From positions 1 to 64,000 of the forward strand of contig JALOTZ010000007.1 in assembly GCA_025457615.1 (NCBI GenBank): a stretch of 64,000 nucleotides of DNA, written 5' to 3'. Below are positions 1 through 7,082 of this stretch, in pieces; position 1 is the first letter of the stretch; every line of letters starts with the position of its first letter. Under the pieces are notes generated by a model, which worked only from the letters and a program-made list of their open reading frames with translations, did not search any database and was not told the origin of the DNA. The translations under genes were made by a program, and so were the position numbers. Source of the stretch: Verrucomicrobiota bacterium. Lineage in GTDB: Bacteria > Verrucomicrobiota > Verrucomicrobiia > Limisphaerales > DSYF01.

Positions 1-132
1 GTTTGGGCGGCGCGGACAGGCAAGCCCCCCGGCTGGCGTCCTTCCCCTGATGAATGGTCCGAACTGGCCAAGCTCCCCACACTCGAGGAAATCAAGGCCA
101 GCAAAATCACCCCGTCCCGCGTGGCCGAATGA
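1..132 (+). CDS. C-terminal end of a hypothetical element protein (partial at window edge)
   Basis: Open frame 1 VWAARTGKPPGW...ITPSRVAE*, stop overlaps next start as ATGA (129..132). Confidence 0.5.
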   Translation, partial: VWAARTGKPPGWRPSPDEWSELAKLPTLEEIKASKITPSRVAE

Positions 133-704
133 GTTTGCCCGGGGAGGGTCAAGACAGCGGGCCGCCAATCAAAGCGGCCTATAAGTCAAATGCGGGGCTG
201 GAAAGCTGGCCTTGCCCCCTTGAAACCGCCCTTTCCGCCCTTTTCGTGCTCCTGATCTGGCTGGCCTCCCTGATCTACTGCCTTTCCGCAGACGTAACGC
301 TCGCCTGGGACCCCTCCCCCGATGCTGGGATTGCGTCGTATCGCGTCCATTACGGAACGCTGTCCGGTACCTACACCGCTACCACGAATGCCGGCCTGGC
401 AACGAACCTGACTGTTTCCGGGCTGAACGTAGGGAAAACCTACTGGTTTGCCGCCACGGCCGTGGGAACCAACGATCTGGAAAGCCACTTCTCGAATGAA
501 GTCGGTTACACCGTGCCTATCCCCCCGCCCTTGGTTCATGCTCAATCCGCCGTCTTGCTCACCCCTCGGGGCATGACCAGCAGCAATTTGCTGGATTGGG
601 TCCCGTGTGAATTCACCCCCACCTGGCTGAACGCCACCTCTCCCGCTGCGTGGTTCTCTGTCACTGGGGCCACCATTCACGCGGCTGACATGCTGTCCCC
701 ATGA
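129..704 (+). CDS. Fibronectin type III domain protein with N-terminal TM segment (putative virion/membrane protein)
   Basis: ORF 54..704; internal ATG at 129 overlaps the preceding stop; hydrophobic FVLLIWLASLIYCL followed by FN3-like VTLAWDPSPDAGIASYRVHYGT... Confidence 0.6.
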   Translation: MSLPGEGQDSGPPIKAAYKSNAGLESWPCPLETALSALFVLLIWLASLIYCLSADVTLAWDPSPDAGIASYRVHYGTLSGTYTATTNAGLATNLTVSGLNVGKTYWFAATAVGTNDLESHFSNEVGYTVPIPPPLVHAQSAVLLTPRGMTSSNLLDWVPCEFTPTWLNATSPAAWFSVTGATIHAADMLSP

Positions 705-1120
705 ATGTCTTGCCGGCCACGGCCGCCGATGCGGAATTCTGGGCCGGACAAAACCCCGTGGTGTTTGCCTGCTTTGTCGAAATGCCCGACGCCTACAAAT
801 GGCATTCCGGAGTCATTTCCGACGCTGAGCTTTGGGCTCGCGCTCAGGATCCAGTTGAAGCGCAGTTCTGTGCCCTCTTTGTGCGGCGCAACCGGCACAA
901 ATCGAGTTGGAAAACGATTTGGAACGTCATTCAGGCCAGCCATTGCTCCGGTGTGGTTTTCCGGGCCGCTCATCCCGTAATCGAGCGGCGGGCTGTTCAG
1001 TGGGGGGCAATTCCGGGCTTCTCAGACGGGCCGGGGTTGTGCCGTTACCTGGGGACCGGATCCGCCTGGAAAGCCTATCGCGGGCGTTTTCCGTCTTTTG
1101 CTTCCAGTCGGGCCTCCTAG
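701..1120 (+). CDS. Hypothetical element protein
   Basis: 139 aa ORF, ATGA overlap with the upstream gene; its stop overlaps the stop of the convergent ATPase at CTAG. Confidence 0.5.
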   Translation: MNVLPATAADAEFWAGQNPVVFACFVEMPDAYKWHSGVISDAELWARAQDPVEAQFCALFVRRNRHKSSWKTIWNVIQASHCSGVVFRAAHPVIERRAVQWGAIPGFSDGPGLCRYLGTGSAWKAYRGRFPSFASSRAS

Positions 1121-1869
1121 GATTCGATTACAGGCGTCTTGATCGGCCTTCCGCTGTCCTGACCCTCGGCAGAAACCCGGAAAACGCTGCCCTGCCTTTC
1201 CGCTCCGTTTTGCAGGTTGCGCAACAGGTAGCTGCCCGGGCAAAGCTTCCGGATCCTTTCAGCGTCAAAGCCTAAATCCTCCAGGTACCCGACGGCCGCC
1301 TTGTCCACCTGGCGGAACGTGACAACCTCCGTCGTCTGGTTGCGCACCCGGTTGTGAATCAAGTTGGGCTGTTGTGTAATCATGAGCGTATCCAAGCCGT
1401 GCCGGCGTCCGGTCTCGAGCACCAAGGCCAATTCCCAAGGGCATTTCGCGGTCCCCACCAGCTTTTGCAGTTCATCACACGCGAAAAGCTTGTTTCCCCC
1501 CAGCTTGGTGGACACGTTGAAAGCCCACTCGAGGAAGAAGCGAAAGCCGGCTTCCAAATCCCCCGGGAACATCCGGCACGGGTCAAACAACACCCAGCCG
1601 GAGGGCAAGGCGTCAAACATCTCTTGAGGCGACCGGCAGGAAGGGGTTTTGAGCCTCAGCGCAAACTCCCCTTCGTGGTCAAAGATGAACTTCGGACCCG
1701 CCACCTTCCCCAACAGGTACCGCATGGCAAACGTCGTCTTGCCCGACCCGGAACACCCGGTAATCAGCAGCTTGGAAGGCTTGTGCGAAAGGTTCACGTG
1801 ATTGCAAGTGCCCGGCTGGGCTGCCAGATGACCCAGCCGGGTCTTGTCGTCGCCTGATTGCCTGGGCAA
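1117..1869 (-). CDS. P-loop packaging/assembly ATPase (FtsK/HerA superfamily; A32/P9-like or Zot-like)
   Basis: Walker A GCSGSGKTT, Walker B-like LFACDELQ, ETGRRHGLDTLMITQQPNLIHNRVRNQT sensor-type motif; no obvious TM segment. Confidence 0.7.
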   Translation of the reverse strand: MPRQSGDDKTRLGHLAAQPGTCNHVNLSHKPSKLLITGCSGSGKTTFAMRYLLGKVAGPKFIFDHEGEFALRLKTPSCRSPQEMFDALPSGWVLFDPCRMFPGDLEAGFRFFLEWAFNVSTKLGGNKLFACDELQKLVGTAKCPWELALVLETGRRHGLDTLMITQQPNLIHNRVRNQTTEVVTFRQVDKAAVGYLEDLGFDAERIRKLCPGSYLLRNLQNGAERQGSVFRVSAEGQDSGRPIKTPVIES

Positions 1870-1966
1870 TCAGGGGGGGCATTTCTCCACCCGGTTCTTA
1901 GCCTCAGGGCTGGCTCAATTTGGGATCCCCCACCGGATTGAACAGGATCCCGGCTTCACTTTGCTG

Positions 1967-2572
1967 TTACTCTGCCCCCGTCTCGGGGTGTGAATTCTTT
2001 CTCTCGGCGGCCGCCGTGCGTGCCAAGTCGCCGATTTTTCCCAACACGAACGCGGACCGGCCGGCATAGCCGATCACCGCCACCCCCAGCAACACGGCCG
2101 GGGCATGCTGGCCGGCCAATTGGTACTGTGCGCAAACCGTCTCTGACAGGCTGGCAATCAAATCCTTTTCGTCGGCTTCCATCGCCACATCCCCAGCCAA
2201 CGCTTTCGCCAAGGCTTCGTCTTTCGACACCCGCAGGGCGGCCGCATAGGTCCTCCGCACAATGAACCTGTCGAGCGTGCCACACAAAGCGCGAACTGCC
2301 TTTTCAACAGTCCCGGGAGGAAAAGCCGAAGGAACGCTTCCAACGCCAATCGCAGGGCCAGCGTGCGGCAGTAGGTCCGGATCCTCTGCCGAAGGGTTGT
2401 CGGGGGTGGGGGATCCAACACCATGCTTGGCAAGTGTTGCCTGGTGAACCTTGCGCAGCCGTTCAACATCCGGGCCTGACGGTGCAGCTTGCGAAGGGCT
2501 TGGCGTTGTCGCCGATCCCGCAGGAAGTCCCCCCACCGGGCCAGCCAGATTCTCAGCGGGTTGCTCATTCAT
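1967..2572 (-). CDS. Hypothetical element protein with C-terminal hydrophobic segment
   Basis: 201 aa ORF; APAVLLGVAVIGYAGRSAFVLG; ATGA overlap with upstream ORF. Confidence 0.5.
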   Translation of the reverse strand: MNEQPAENLAGPVGGLPAGSATTPSPSQAAPSGPDVERLRKVHQATLAKHGVGSPTPDNPSAEDPDLLPHAGPAIGVGSVPSAFPPGTVEKAVRALCGTLDRFIVRRTYAAALRVSKDEALAKALAGDVAMEADEKDLIASLSETVCAQYQLAGQHAPAVLLGVAVIGYAGRSAFVLGKIGDLARTAAAERKNSHPETGAE

Positions 2573-2847
2573 GCGCCAAACCCCAAGAAATCGTTCACTT
2601 CGTCCAAGAGGCTTTTGCCCGGGGTGCGGGCTGATGGCGCTTTCCGGGCTCCCTCGAGCAACCTTTCCGCCTCAGCCTGGTTGGTCTTGAAAGCGGAAAG
2701 CTCGTCCTCGAGCTCGGAAATGCGCTTTTGCAGCGAAACCGGATCCTCCGAAGGCTTGGGCTTGGGCTGGAAACCCTTCGGTTTGGTTTTCGGGGGGGGA
2801 TTGGCGGCCACAATGTCCGCGGCAGTCTCTTCTTTCGCAATGCTCAC
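2569..2847 (-). CDS. Hypothetical protein with coiled-coil-like segment
   Basis: 92 aa ORF; LQKRISELEDELSAFKTNQAEAERLLEGA; overlaps next ORF by 4 bp. Confidence 0.5.
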   Translation of the reverse strand: MSIAKEETAADIVAANPPPKTKPKGFQPKPKPSEDPVSLQKRISELEDELSAFKTNQAEAERLLEGARKAPSARTPGKSLLDEVNDFLGFGA

Positions 2848-2906
2848 GGTCGGACAATGGTCCTATCCTGCCCCCCACCGCAACGCATGAGAGTGCGACT
2901 AGGGTA

Positions 2907-3131
2907 TTACTCCGGCGATACTTCCGGGCTCGTTTGCGGGGCGGAAATCCGGAAATCCGTGTCTTTTGCCCTCAGCCAACCGGCTGAAAGCTCCCGTTTC
3001 AGTGTGCGTTCAACGCCGATCTTCGCCAAGGCTCGCAACACGAGCGAAAACGACCTCTCGCCAGTGTGCAGCCGTATGGCGTCAATGGCGTCAATGATTT
3101 TGTCGTCAAGTTTGAGGCTTCGTACGATCAT
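2907..3131 (-). CDS. Small RHH-like DNA-binding protein
   Basis: MIVRSLKLDDKIIDAIDAIRLHTGERSFSLVLRALAKIGVERTL; internal ATG at 3131 preferred over the longer ORF (3218). Confidence 0.45.
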   Translation of the reverse strand: MIVRSLKLDDKIIDAIDAIRLHTGERSFSLVLRALAKIGVERTLKRELSAGWLRAKDTDFRISAPQTSPEVSPE

Positions 3132-3519
3132 ACCTGGGGTATTGAGTGACTTTGAGCCCGGGAATCCCGGAGTAATCCCGGTCAAAGGTGAGGATCTGAG
3201 CTTTGAACATCTCTGCAACCGCAGCTTGGAACACGTCCCCAGTTGCCAGCTTCTTTCCCTTGCGTCGGAGCTGAATCCGGCCGCTACGGACGGCCGTTGT
3301 GTGGGTCAAGGCCACCGGCCTGGGGAACCGGCTGAAAAACCACTCCAAGGCAGTATCCTGTTGGTTCTCGCCGGCCAAAAACTCGGCCAACGTCACAGGC
3401 GTCGTAATCAGTGCCAGCCTTTGACCGGCCAGCCAACGCTTGACCCTAATTCGGCCTTCCTTCGTCTTCTCAGCTTTCCGGAAGTGAATGACCAGTGTGC
3501 TGTCGGCTACTGCCCGCAC
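3106..3519 (-). CDS. PIN-domain (VapC-like) toxin
   Basis: VADSTLVIHF, LAEFLAG, ATGDVFQAAVA, LTFDRDYSGIPGLKV; GTG start preceded by AAAGGAG. Confidence 0.75.
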   Translation of the reverse strand: MRAVADSTLVIHFRKAEKTKEGRIRVKRWLAGQRLALITTPVTLAEFLAGENQQDTALEWFFSRFPRPVALTHTTAVRSGRIQLRRKGKKLATGDVFQAAVAEMFKAQILTFDRDYSGIPGLKVTQYPRYDRTKPQT

Positions 3520-3688
3520 GTTTCTCCTTTCGTTGTGTCCCGATTCGCCTGGCAATCTCATCCGTGTAGAACGCCGGATCCGGCAAAAAGGTCTCAAGAA
3601 CGTCGTTCACGCTCTTGAGACCTTCAATGTCCCGGATCTTCTCCAAGCGGTCCCTTATCTCCGTACTGACGGCAATAGACGTTCTCAC
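3470..3688 (-). CDS. RHH-type (VapB-like) antitoxin
   Basis: MRTSIAVSTEIRDRLEKIRDIEGLKSVNDVLETFL; directly upstream of and overlapping the PIN toxin. Confidence 0.65.
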   Translation of the reverse strand: MRTSIAVSTEIRDRLEKIRDIEGLKSVNDVLETFLPDPAFYTDEIARRIGTQRKEKRAGSSRQHTGHSLPES

Positions 3689-3885
3689 CCGCTCAAACTA
3701 TGTTCAAACGCCTGAAAAGACAAGCCCCTCCGCTTTGCTTCCCGCAGGGCAAAAGGCATGTCAAGCTGTTGGTGAATGCCTGCAAAAGCGCATTTCGGCC
3801 GGTCTGTGATGCAGCGCATGATGTCTTCGTCACTGGCTTGACGATACCAACGGATCTTGTTCTTTCGGAATTGCAGGCATGTCAT
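3685..3885 (-). CDS. Hypothetical small protein
   Basis: MTCLQFRKNKIRWYRQASDEDIMRCI...; ATGA overlap with upstream replication gene (3882..3885). Confidence 0.5.
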   Translation of the reverse strand: MTCLQFRKNKIRWYRQASDEDIMRCITDRPKCAFAGIHQQLDMPFALREAKRRGLSFQAFEHSLSG

Positions 3886-5039
3886 TGGAACTTTCTCCAA
3901 TTGTCCGTTGCCATCGCCGCCGGGCTCTTTCTGGCAACCTTTGGGTTCTCCACCAGTCTTGCACGCACGTCTTGCACGCAACGGGTGGCCTTCTCTGCGT
4001 TCTCACGGTAACGGATCCTCCACAAACCCCCGTTCCGGTCCATTTCCGGCTTCCCAAGCACCTTGAGACACATTTCAAGGAACTCTTCTTCCCCGGCCTT
4101 GTGGGGACCGGCCATGCCCTTGGCTCCCCCGGCAGTAGCCTTCCCGGGTATTCCCGCCTTCCGCTTAGGAGCGGGTACTACTCGGGTACCCGGGTCTGAA
4201 GACTCCTTTTCTACCCGTTCTCCCAAAGGAGTCTCCCTTGTATGGTCCATTGTATCCCCGTCCGTGGGGGAAGGATTCCCCCGAACTAGCGGAGAATCGC
4301 CCCCGTACTGGGGGAGAACTTCCCCCGAACTAGGGGAGACCTTCCCCCAGCTTGGGGGATTCTGTCCCCCACTTCGGGGGCTACTTTCCCCCACTTCGGG
4401 GGCTACTTTCCCCCACTTCGGGGGAGAACTTCCCCCACTTCGGGGGACGTTTTCCCCCATTTCCGGGGCGGGATTGGACATAGCGTCAAAATTCCCGTGA
4501 TAATCGACCTCATCTCCCCCGCGTCTGGCTCCGACTGAGACTAGGGGAAGGTCTCCCCCAGTCTCCCGGGGCTCGTCTCCCGGGTCTTCGTCGGCGTGGT
4601 ATGTCGCCGCCTTCCCTCGCGCATAGGCGTCCTCCCGGGGCTTGAACTCATCCGGCGGTGGACACATCGCCACAATCCTCCATTCCGGGTCCGGCCATCG
4701 GTCCCGGAACCATATCAACCGCTCTTCCATCAGCCGATCACGCCACTTCGCAATGCTCTTGCGATCATGCCGCAGCAGGTCGCTCAATGTGTGAATGCTG
4801 ATGAAGATTTTCCCCCGGCCGTTGCCCCCGTACATGTGAAGGAAGCTGAAGTCCAACACCGCGCAAAAAAGCATCTTCACCGCAGCCGGCAGACGCTTGG
4901 CTAAAACACTGTGACGAATCTTTGGCGCAATATCCCACTTCGCTTCAATTTCGATTTGCTCCGCCGACTTGGCCGGCGTGAGTGTAAACACCTTCTTCGG
5001 CGTCCCGTTGCCTGTCTCAATTGTTGGTGTCGTGTCCAT
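3882..5039 (-). CDS. Winged-helix replication initiator-like protein (phage O-like) with repeat-encoded linker
   Basis: N-terminal wHTH-like region (FISIHTLSDLLRHDRKSIAKWRDRLMEERLI); 22-bp repeats in central linker; conserved C-terminal tail. Confidence 0.6.
   Translation of the reverse strand: MDTTPTIETGNGTPKKVFTLTPAKSAEQIEIEAKWDIAPKIRHSVLAKRLPAAVKMLFCAVLDFSFLHMYGGNGRGKIFISIHTLSDLLRHDRKSIAKWRDRLMEERLIWFRDRWPDPEWRIVAMCPPPDEFKPREDAYARGKAATYHADEDPGDEPRETGGDLPLVSVGARRGGDEVDYHGNFDAMSNPAPEMGENVPRSGGSSPPKWGKVAPEVGESSPRSGGQNPPSWGKVSPSSGEVLPQYGGDSPLVRGNPSPTDGDTMDHTRETPLGERVEKESSDPGTRVVPAPKRKAGIPGKATAGGAKGMAGPHKAGEEEFLEMCLKVLGKPEMDRNGGLWRIRYRENAEKATRCVQDVRARLVENPKVARKSPAAMATDNWRKFQ
4256..4468. repeat. 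Ten 22-bp-period dyad repeats (CCCCC-N5-GGGGG), candidate iterons / internal replication origin
   Basis: Direct reading: 9 x 22 bp + 15 bp = 213 bp with no indel; four consecutive cores identical (CCCCCGAAGTGGGGG on the minus strand). Confidence 0.85.
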
Positions 5040-5042
5040 AGG

Positions 5043-5264
5043 TCAATTCCTGTAGGCGTTGTCTTGAATCAGTTCATGCAACGGAGTGTGAAGGCGCTTG
5101 GTCAAATCCATCAAGGTTGTCACCAAACGCGGAATGCACTGGCTGCACACTCCCGTGTGCGTGTGCTCGTGAATCTGCACCCAACTGCAACCGCCCACAC
5201 AGGCCTTGCTGTCCGTGCAACCGCAATAGACGCAACGCCGCTCATGCTTCGGGTTGATCTTCAT
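5043..5264 (-). CDS. Small Cys-rich (Zn-knuckle-like) phage-type protein
   Basis: MKINPKHERRCVYCGCTDSKACVGGCSWVQIHEHTHTGVCSQC...; ATGA overlap with upstream ORF (5261..5264). Confidence 0.6.
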   Translation of the reverse strand: MKINPKHERRCVYCGCTDSKACVGGCSWVQIHEHTHTGVCSQCIPRLVTTLMDLTKRLHTPLHELIQDNAYRN

Positions 5265-5443
5265 TGCTCGCGCACCTGAACCTTTCTGGATTTGGCCAGC
5301 CGTTTCGCCGCCGTCCGCGCTCTGCGCAAAGACGCATACCAAACTGATTTGCGATCACTTGCGCAGACACACCAACCGATAAATGACGGATCGGCACTAG
5401 CGTGGATCGACACGTATGGTTGTTCACTCTGTGGATGTTTCAT
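5261..5443 (-). CDS. Hypothetical small protein
   Basis: MKHPQSEQPYVSIHASADPSFIGW...; ATGA overlaps at both ends. Confidence 0.45.
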   Translation of the reverse strand: MKHPQSEQPYVSIHASADPSFIGWCVCASDRKSVWYASLRRARTAAKRLAKSRKVQVREQ

Positions 5444-5655
5444 TGCTCGCCCTCCTCGAATTGAAGTCCACGCATCCGGATCTGTTGAAGCAAATCGTTC
5501 AGTTCCGCAATCTGTCGCACCCACCAGTCCGGCCTTACTCCCAATCTGTGGCACGCCTCCAATTCCTGCTGTACCCGGGAAATGCGATCCGCTAACAGCA
5601 GCGTCAAATACGCTTGTTGCGCAACGCTCAATGAACGTCTCGTGTCAGTAATCAT
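5440..5655 (-). CDS. Hypothetical small protein
   Basis: 71 aa ORF MITDTRRSLSVAQQAYLTLLLADRISR...; 4-bp overlaps at both ends. Confidence 0.45.
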   Translation of the reverse strand: MITDTRRSLSVAQQAYLTLLLADRISRVQQELEACHRLGVRPDWWVRQIAELNDLLQQIRMRGLQFEEGEQ

Positions 5656-5867
5656 GATTGCACCCTCCGTTCTGTCACCTCAGCCATAAACAGTGCGCTG
5701 TTGACTTCTTTGACCTGGATTAGCCTGTACCCGAACTTTTTCCGGGCGCAGGCCTTGGCAGCCGGCGCTTCTCCGGCCGTGCAAGATGCGGAGCGGCCTT
5801 CGCAGGTTGCCCGGTAAGTCCCCGATACATACCGGACATAAATGGGGGCCCAATATGTTGCGGTCAT
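5652..5867 (-). CDS. Hypothetical small protein
   Basis: 71 aa ORF MTATYWAPIYVRYVSGTYRATCEGRSASCTAGEA...; 4-bp overlaps at both ends. Confidence 0.45.
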   Translation of the reverse strand: MTATYWAPIYVRYVSGTYRATCEGRSASCTAGEAPAAKACARKKFGYRLIQVKEVNSALFMAEVTERRVQS

Positions 5868-6124
5868 GCCCCCCTCCTTTCTGACCGCGCTTGGGCGGAT
5901 TTGCGGCGGGCGGTTTGCAGCGTGCGCATACTCACCATGCCCGGAATGTTGGGCGGCGCGGCCTTGGTGAGTTGCATACGCCGGGGAATGGATTGAGCTA
6001 CGGCCAAGGCGGAATGATCCACACAGAGCCGGACAAAAGAACTCAAGTCAGTAGCTCTTTCACTGATTACTTGAGCGATGAACGCGGCCTGATCCGGCCG
6101 CAGGCGAATGGTTTTGAGCTGCAT
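5864..6124 (-). CDS. RHH-like regulator, first gene of minus-strand operon
   Basis: MQLKTIRLRPDQAAFIAQVISERATDLSSFVRLCVDHSAL. Confidence 0.55.
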   Translation of the reverse strand: MQLKTIRLRPDQAAFIAQVISERATDLSSFVRLCVDHSALAVAQSIPRRMQLTKAAPPNIPGMVSMRTLQTARRKSAQARSERRGA

Positions 6125-6133
6125 AGCGTCGAA

Positions 6134-6150
6134 AGACTACAATGTAGTCT
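6134..6150. promoter_or_regulatory. Palindromic operator between divergent RHH genes
   Basis: AGACTACA-A-TGTAGTCT, perfect 8-bp arms, 10 bp upstream of the minus-strand start; a second overlapping dyad GTAG-tct-CTAC at 6144..6154. Confidence 0.65.
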
Positions 6151-6204
6151 CTACGGTGCCAAGCGGTATTTTGCATCGTGGTTCCTCGTGTTGAACATCG
6201 GTTT

Positions 6205-6408
6205 ATGCGCCAACTCAATCCCACAACCATTCGATTTGACGAACCTACTCGAAAAGAAGTGGAGCGGGTTGCTTCGATGGGTGGGGTTGCGCCGGCTGAC
6301 GTAATCCGCATGTGCGTCAAACACGGTCTTCCCATTGTGGAGTACGGATTCTCTCAGATGAACACGCTTCTTGAGACGAAAACCCCAAGGAAAGCGGTCA
6401 AGTCATGA
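6205..6408 (+). CDS. RHH-like regulator, divergent
   Basis: MRQLNPTTIRFDEPTRKEVERVASMGGVAPADVIRMCVKHGL; ORF 6178..6408 with alternative start at 6205. Confidence 0.55.
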   Translation: MRQLNPTTIRFDEPTRKEVERVASMGGVAPADVIRMCVKHGLPIVEYGFSQMNTLLETKTPRKAVKS

Positions 6409-6445
6409 AAGGCGGCCGCCATCCCCGCACCCCCCGGAAAAGTGA

Positions 6446-6468
6446 TTCAAATCCTGTCGCTCCGACCA
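6446..6468 (+). other. Truncated 3' end of a tRNA gene (tRNA-Pro-like), putative attR
   Basis: TTCAAATCCTGTCGCTCCGACCA = T-loop, 3' T-stem, acceptor 3' strand, discriminator A, CCA; upstream sequence (aaagtga) cannot pair with the T-stem, so only the 3' end is present. Confidence 0.75.
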
Positions 6469-6603
6469 TTTGCTTTTGGGTTTTTCAAGATTCCCCTGGA
6501 GTCCCTGACAATTTCCTGACCGCCCCTGGCGCCCGCTTGCCCCCGCGCTCCTGGAGGAGTGGTCAGGATTCGTTTGAACATCCGGGGTTCGGCGGTTATC
6601 TGT

Positions 6604-6990
6604 ATGCACGTGCGCTGGTTCAGGAAACCCTGGTTTGTCGTCGCGGCCTTGGCTTGGTTGCCGGCCGTGGCGCATTGCCCGTTGGAGTCCCTCACCGGCT
6701 TCGAGTTCCTCCAGTGCGCGGAGGAATCCCCGGCTTCCCAACCGCCGTCCGGGGATTGCCACGACTGCTGCGCGGTGGAGAAATCCCAGTTCCGGGCGGA
6801 ACAATCCCGCCCGCTGGTACTGCCTCCGGATTGTCTTTCCTCGTGCCAGACGCCGTTGCTCATTCCTGAGGCAAGCCCAGCGGTCCCAGCCGCGCTGGAT
6901 CTGACGGCGGCGCCGCCGGACCTGTCGCCGCGGTGGCATTTCCTCGCCCGCACGGCTTTGCCGGTACGGGCTCCTTCATTGGTCGCCTGA
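6604..6990 (+). CDS. Small secreted Cys-containing protein upstream of metal efflux operon
   Basis: MHVRWFRKPWFVVAALAWLPAVAHCPLE...DCHDCC; signal-peptide-like N-terminus. Confidence 0.5.
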   Translation: MHVRWFRKPWFVVAALAWLPAVAHCPLESLTGFEFLQCAEESPASQPPSGDCHDCCAVEKSQFRAEQSRPLVLPPDCLSSCQTPLLIPEASPAVPAALDLTAAPPDLSPRWHFLARTALPVRAPSLVA

Positions 6991-7082
6991 CCCGTCCCTT
7001 CCGGGACTTCCTCCACACGCGGCGTGAGCGCACGCCGTGCTTTCGTGTCTGTCTTTGTTTGTCCTGTCGGTTTTGCGAGATC

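Larger units (their letters stand above)
1..6468. mobile_element. Integrated mobile element / putative small provirus (right-hand part; left end outside window)
   Basis: Dense small overlapping genes without housekeeping function, packaging-type ATPase, wHTH replication protein, RHH regulators, PIN toxin; terminates at a 3'-tRNA fragment (6446..6468), after which ordinary chromosomal genes start. Confidence 0.75.

Noticed and set aside
4256-4468. CRISPR array interpretation of the repeats
   Set aside because: Only ~7-nt spacers, repeats inside an ORF, and no cas genes; fits iterons rather than CRISPR.
4063-4500. Plus-strand ORF across the 22-bp repeats
   Set aside because: The repeat unit is open in many frames because it is GC-palindromic; no gene-like context on this strand.
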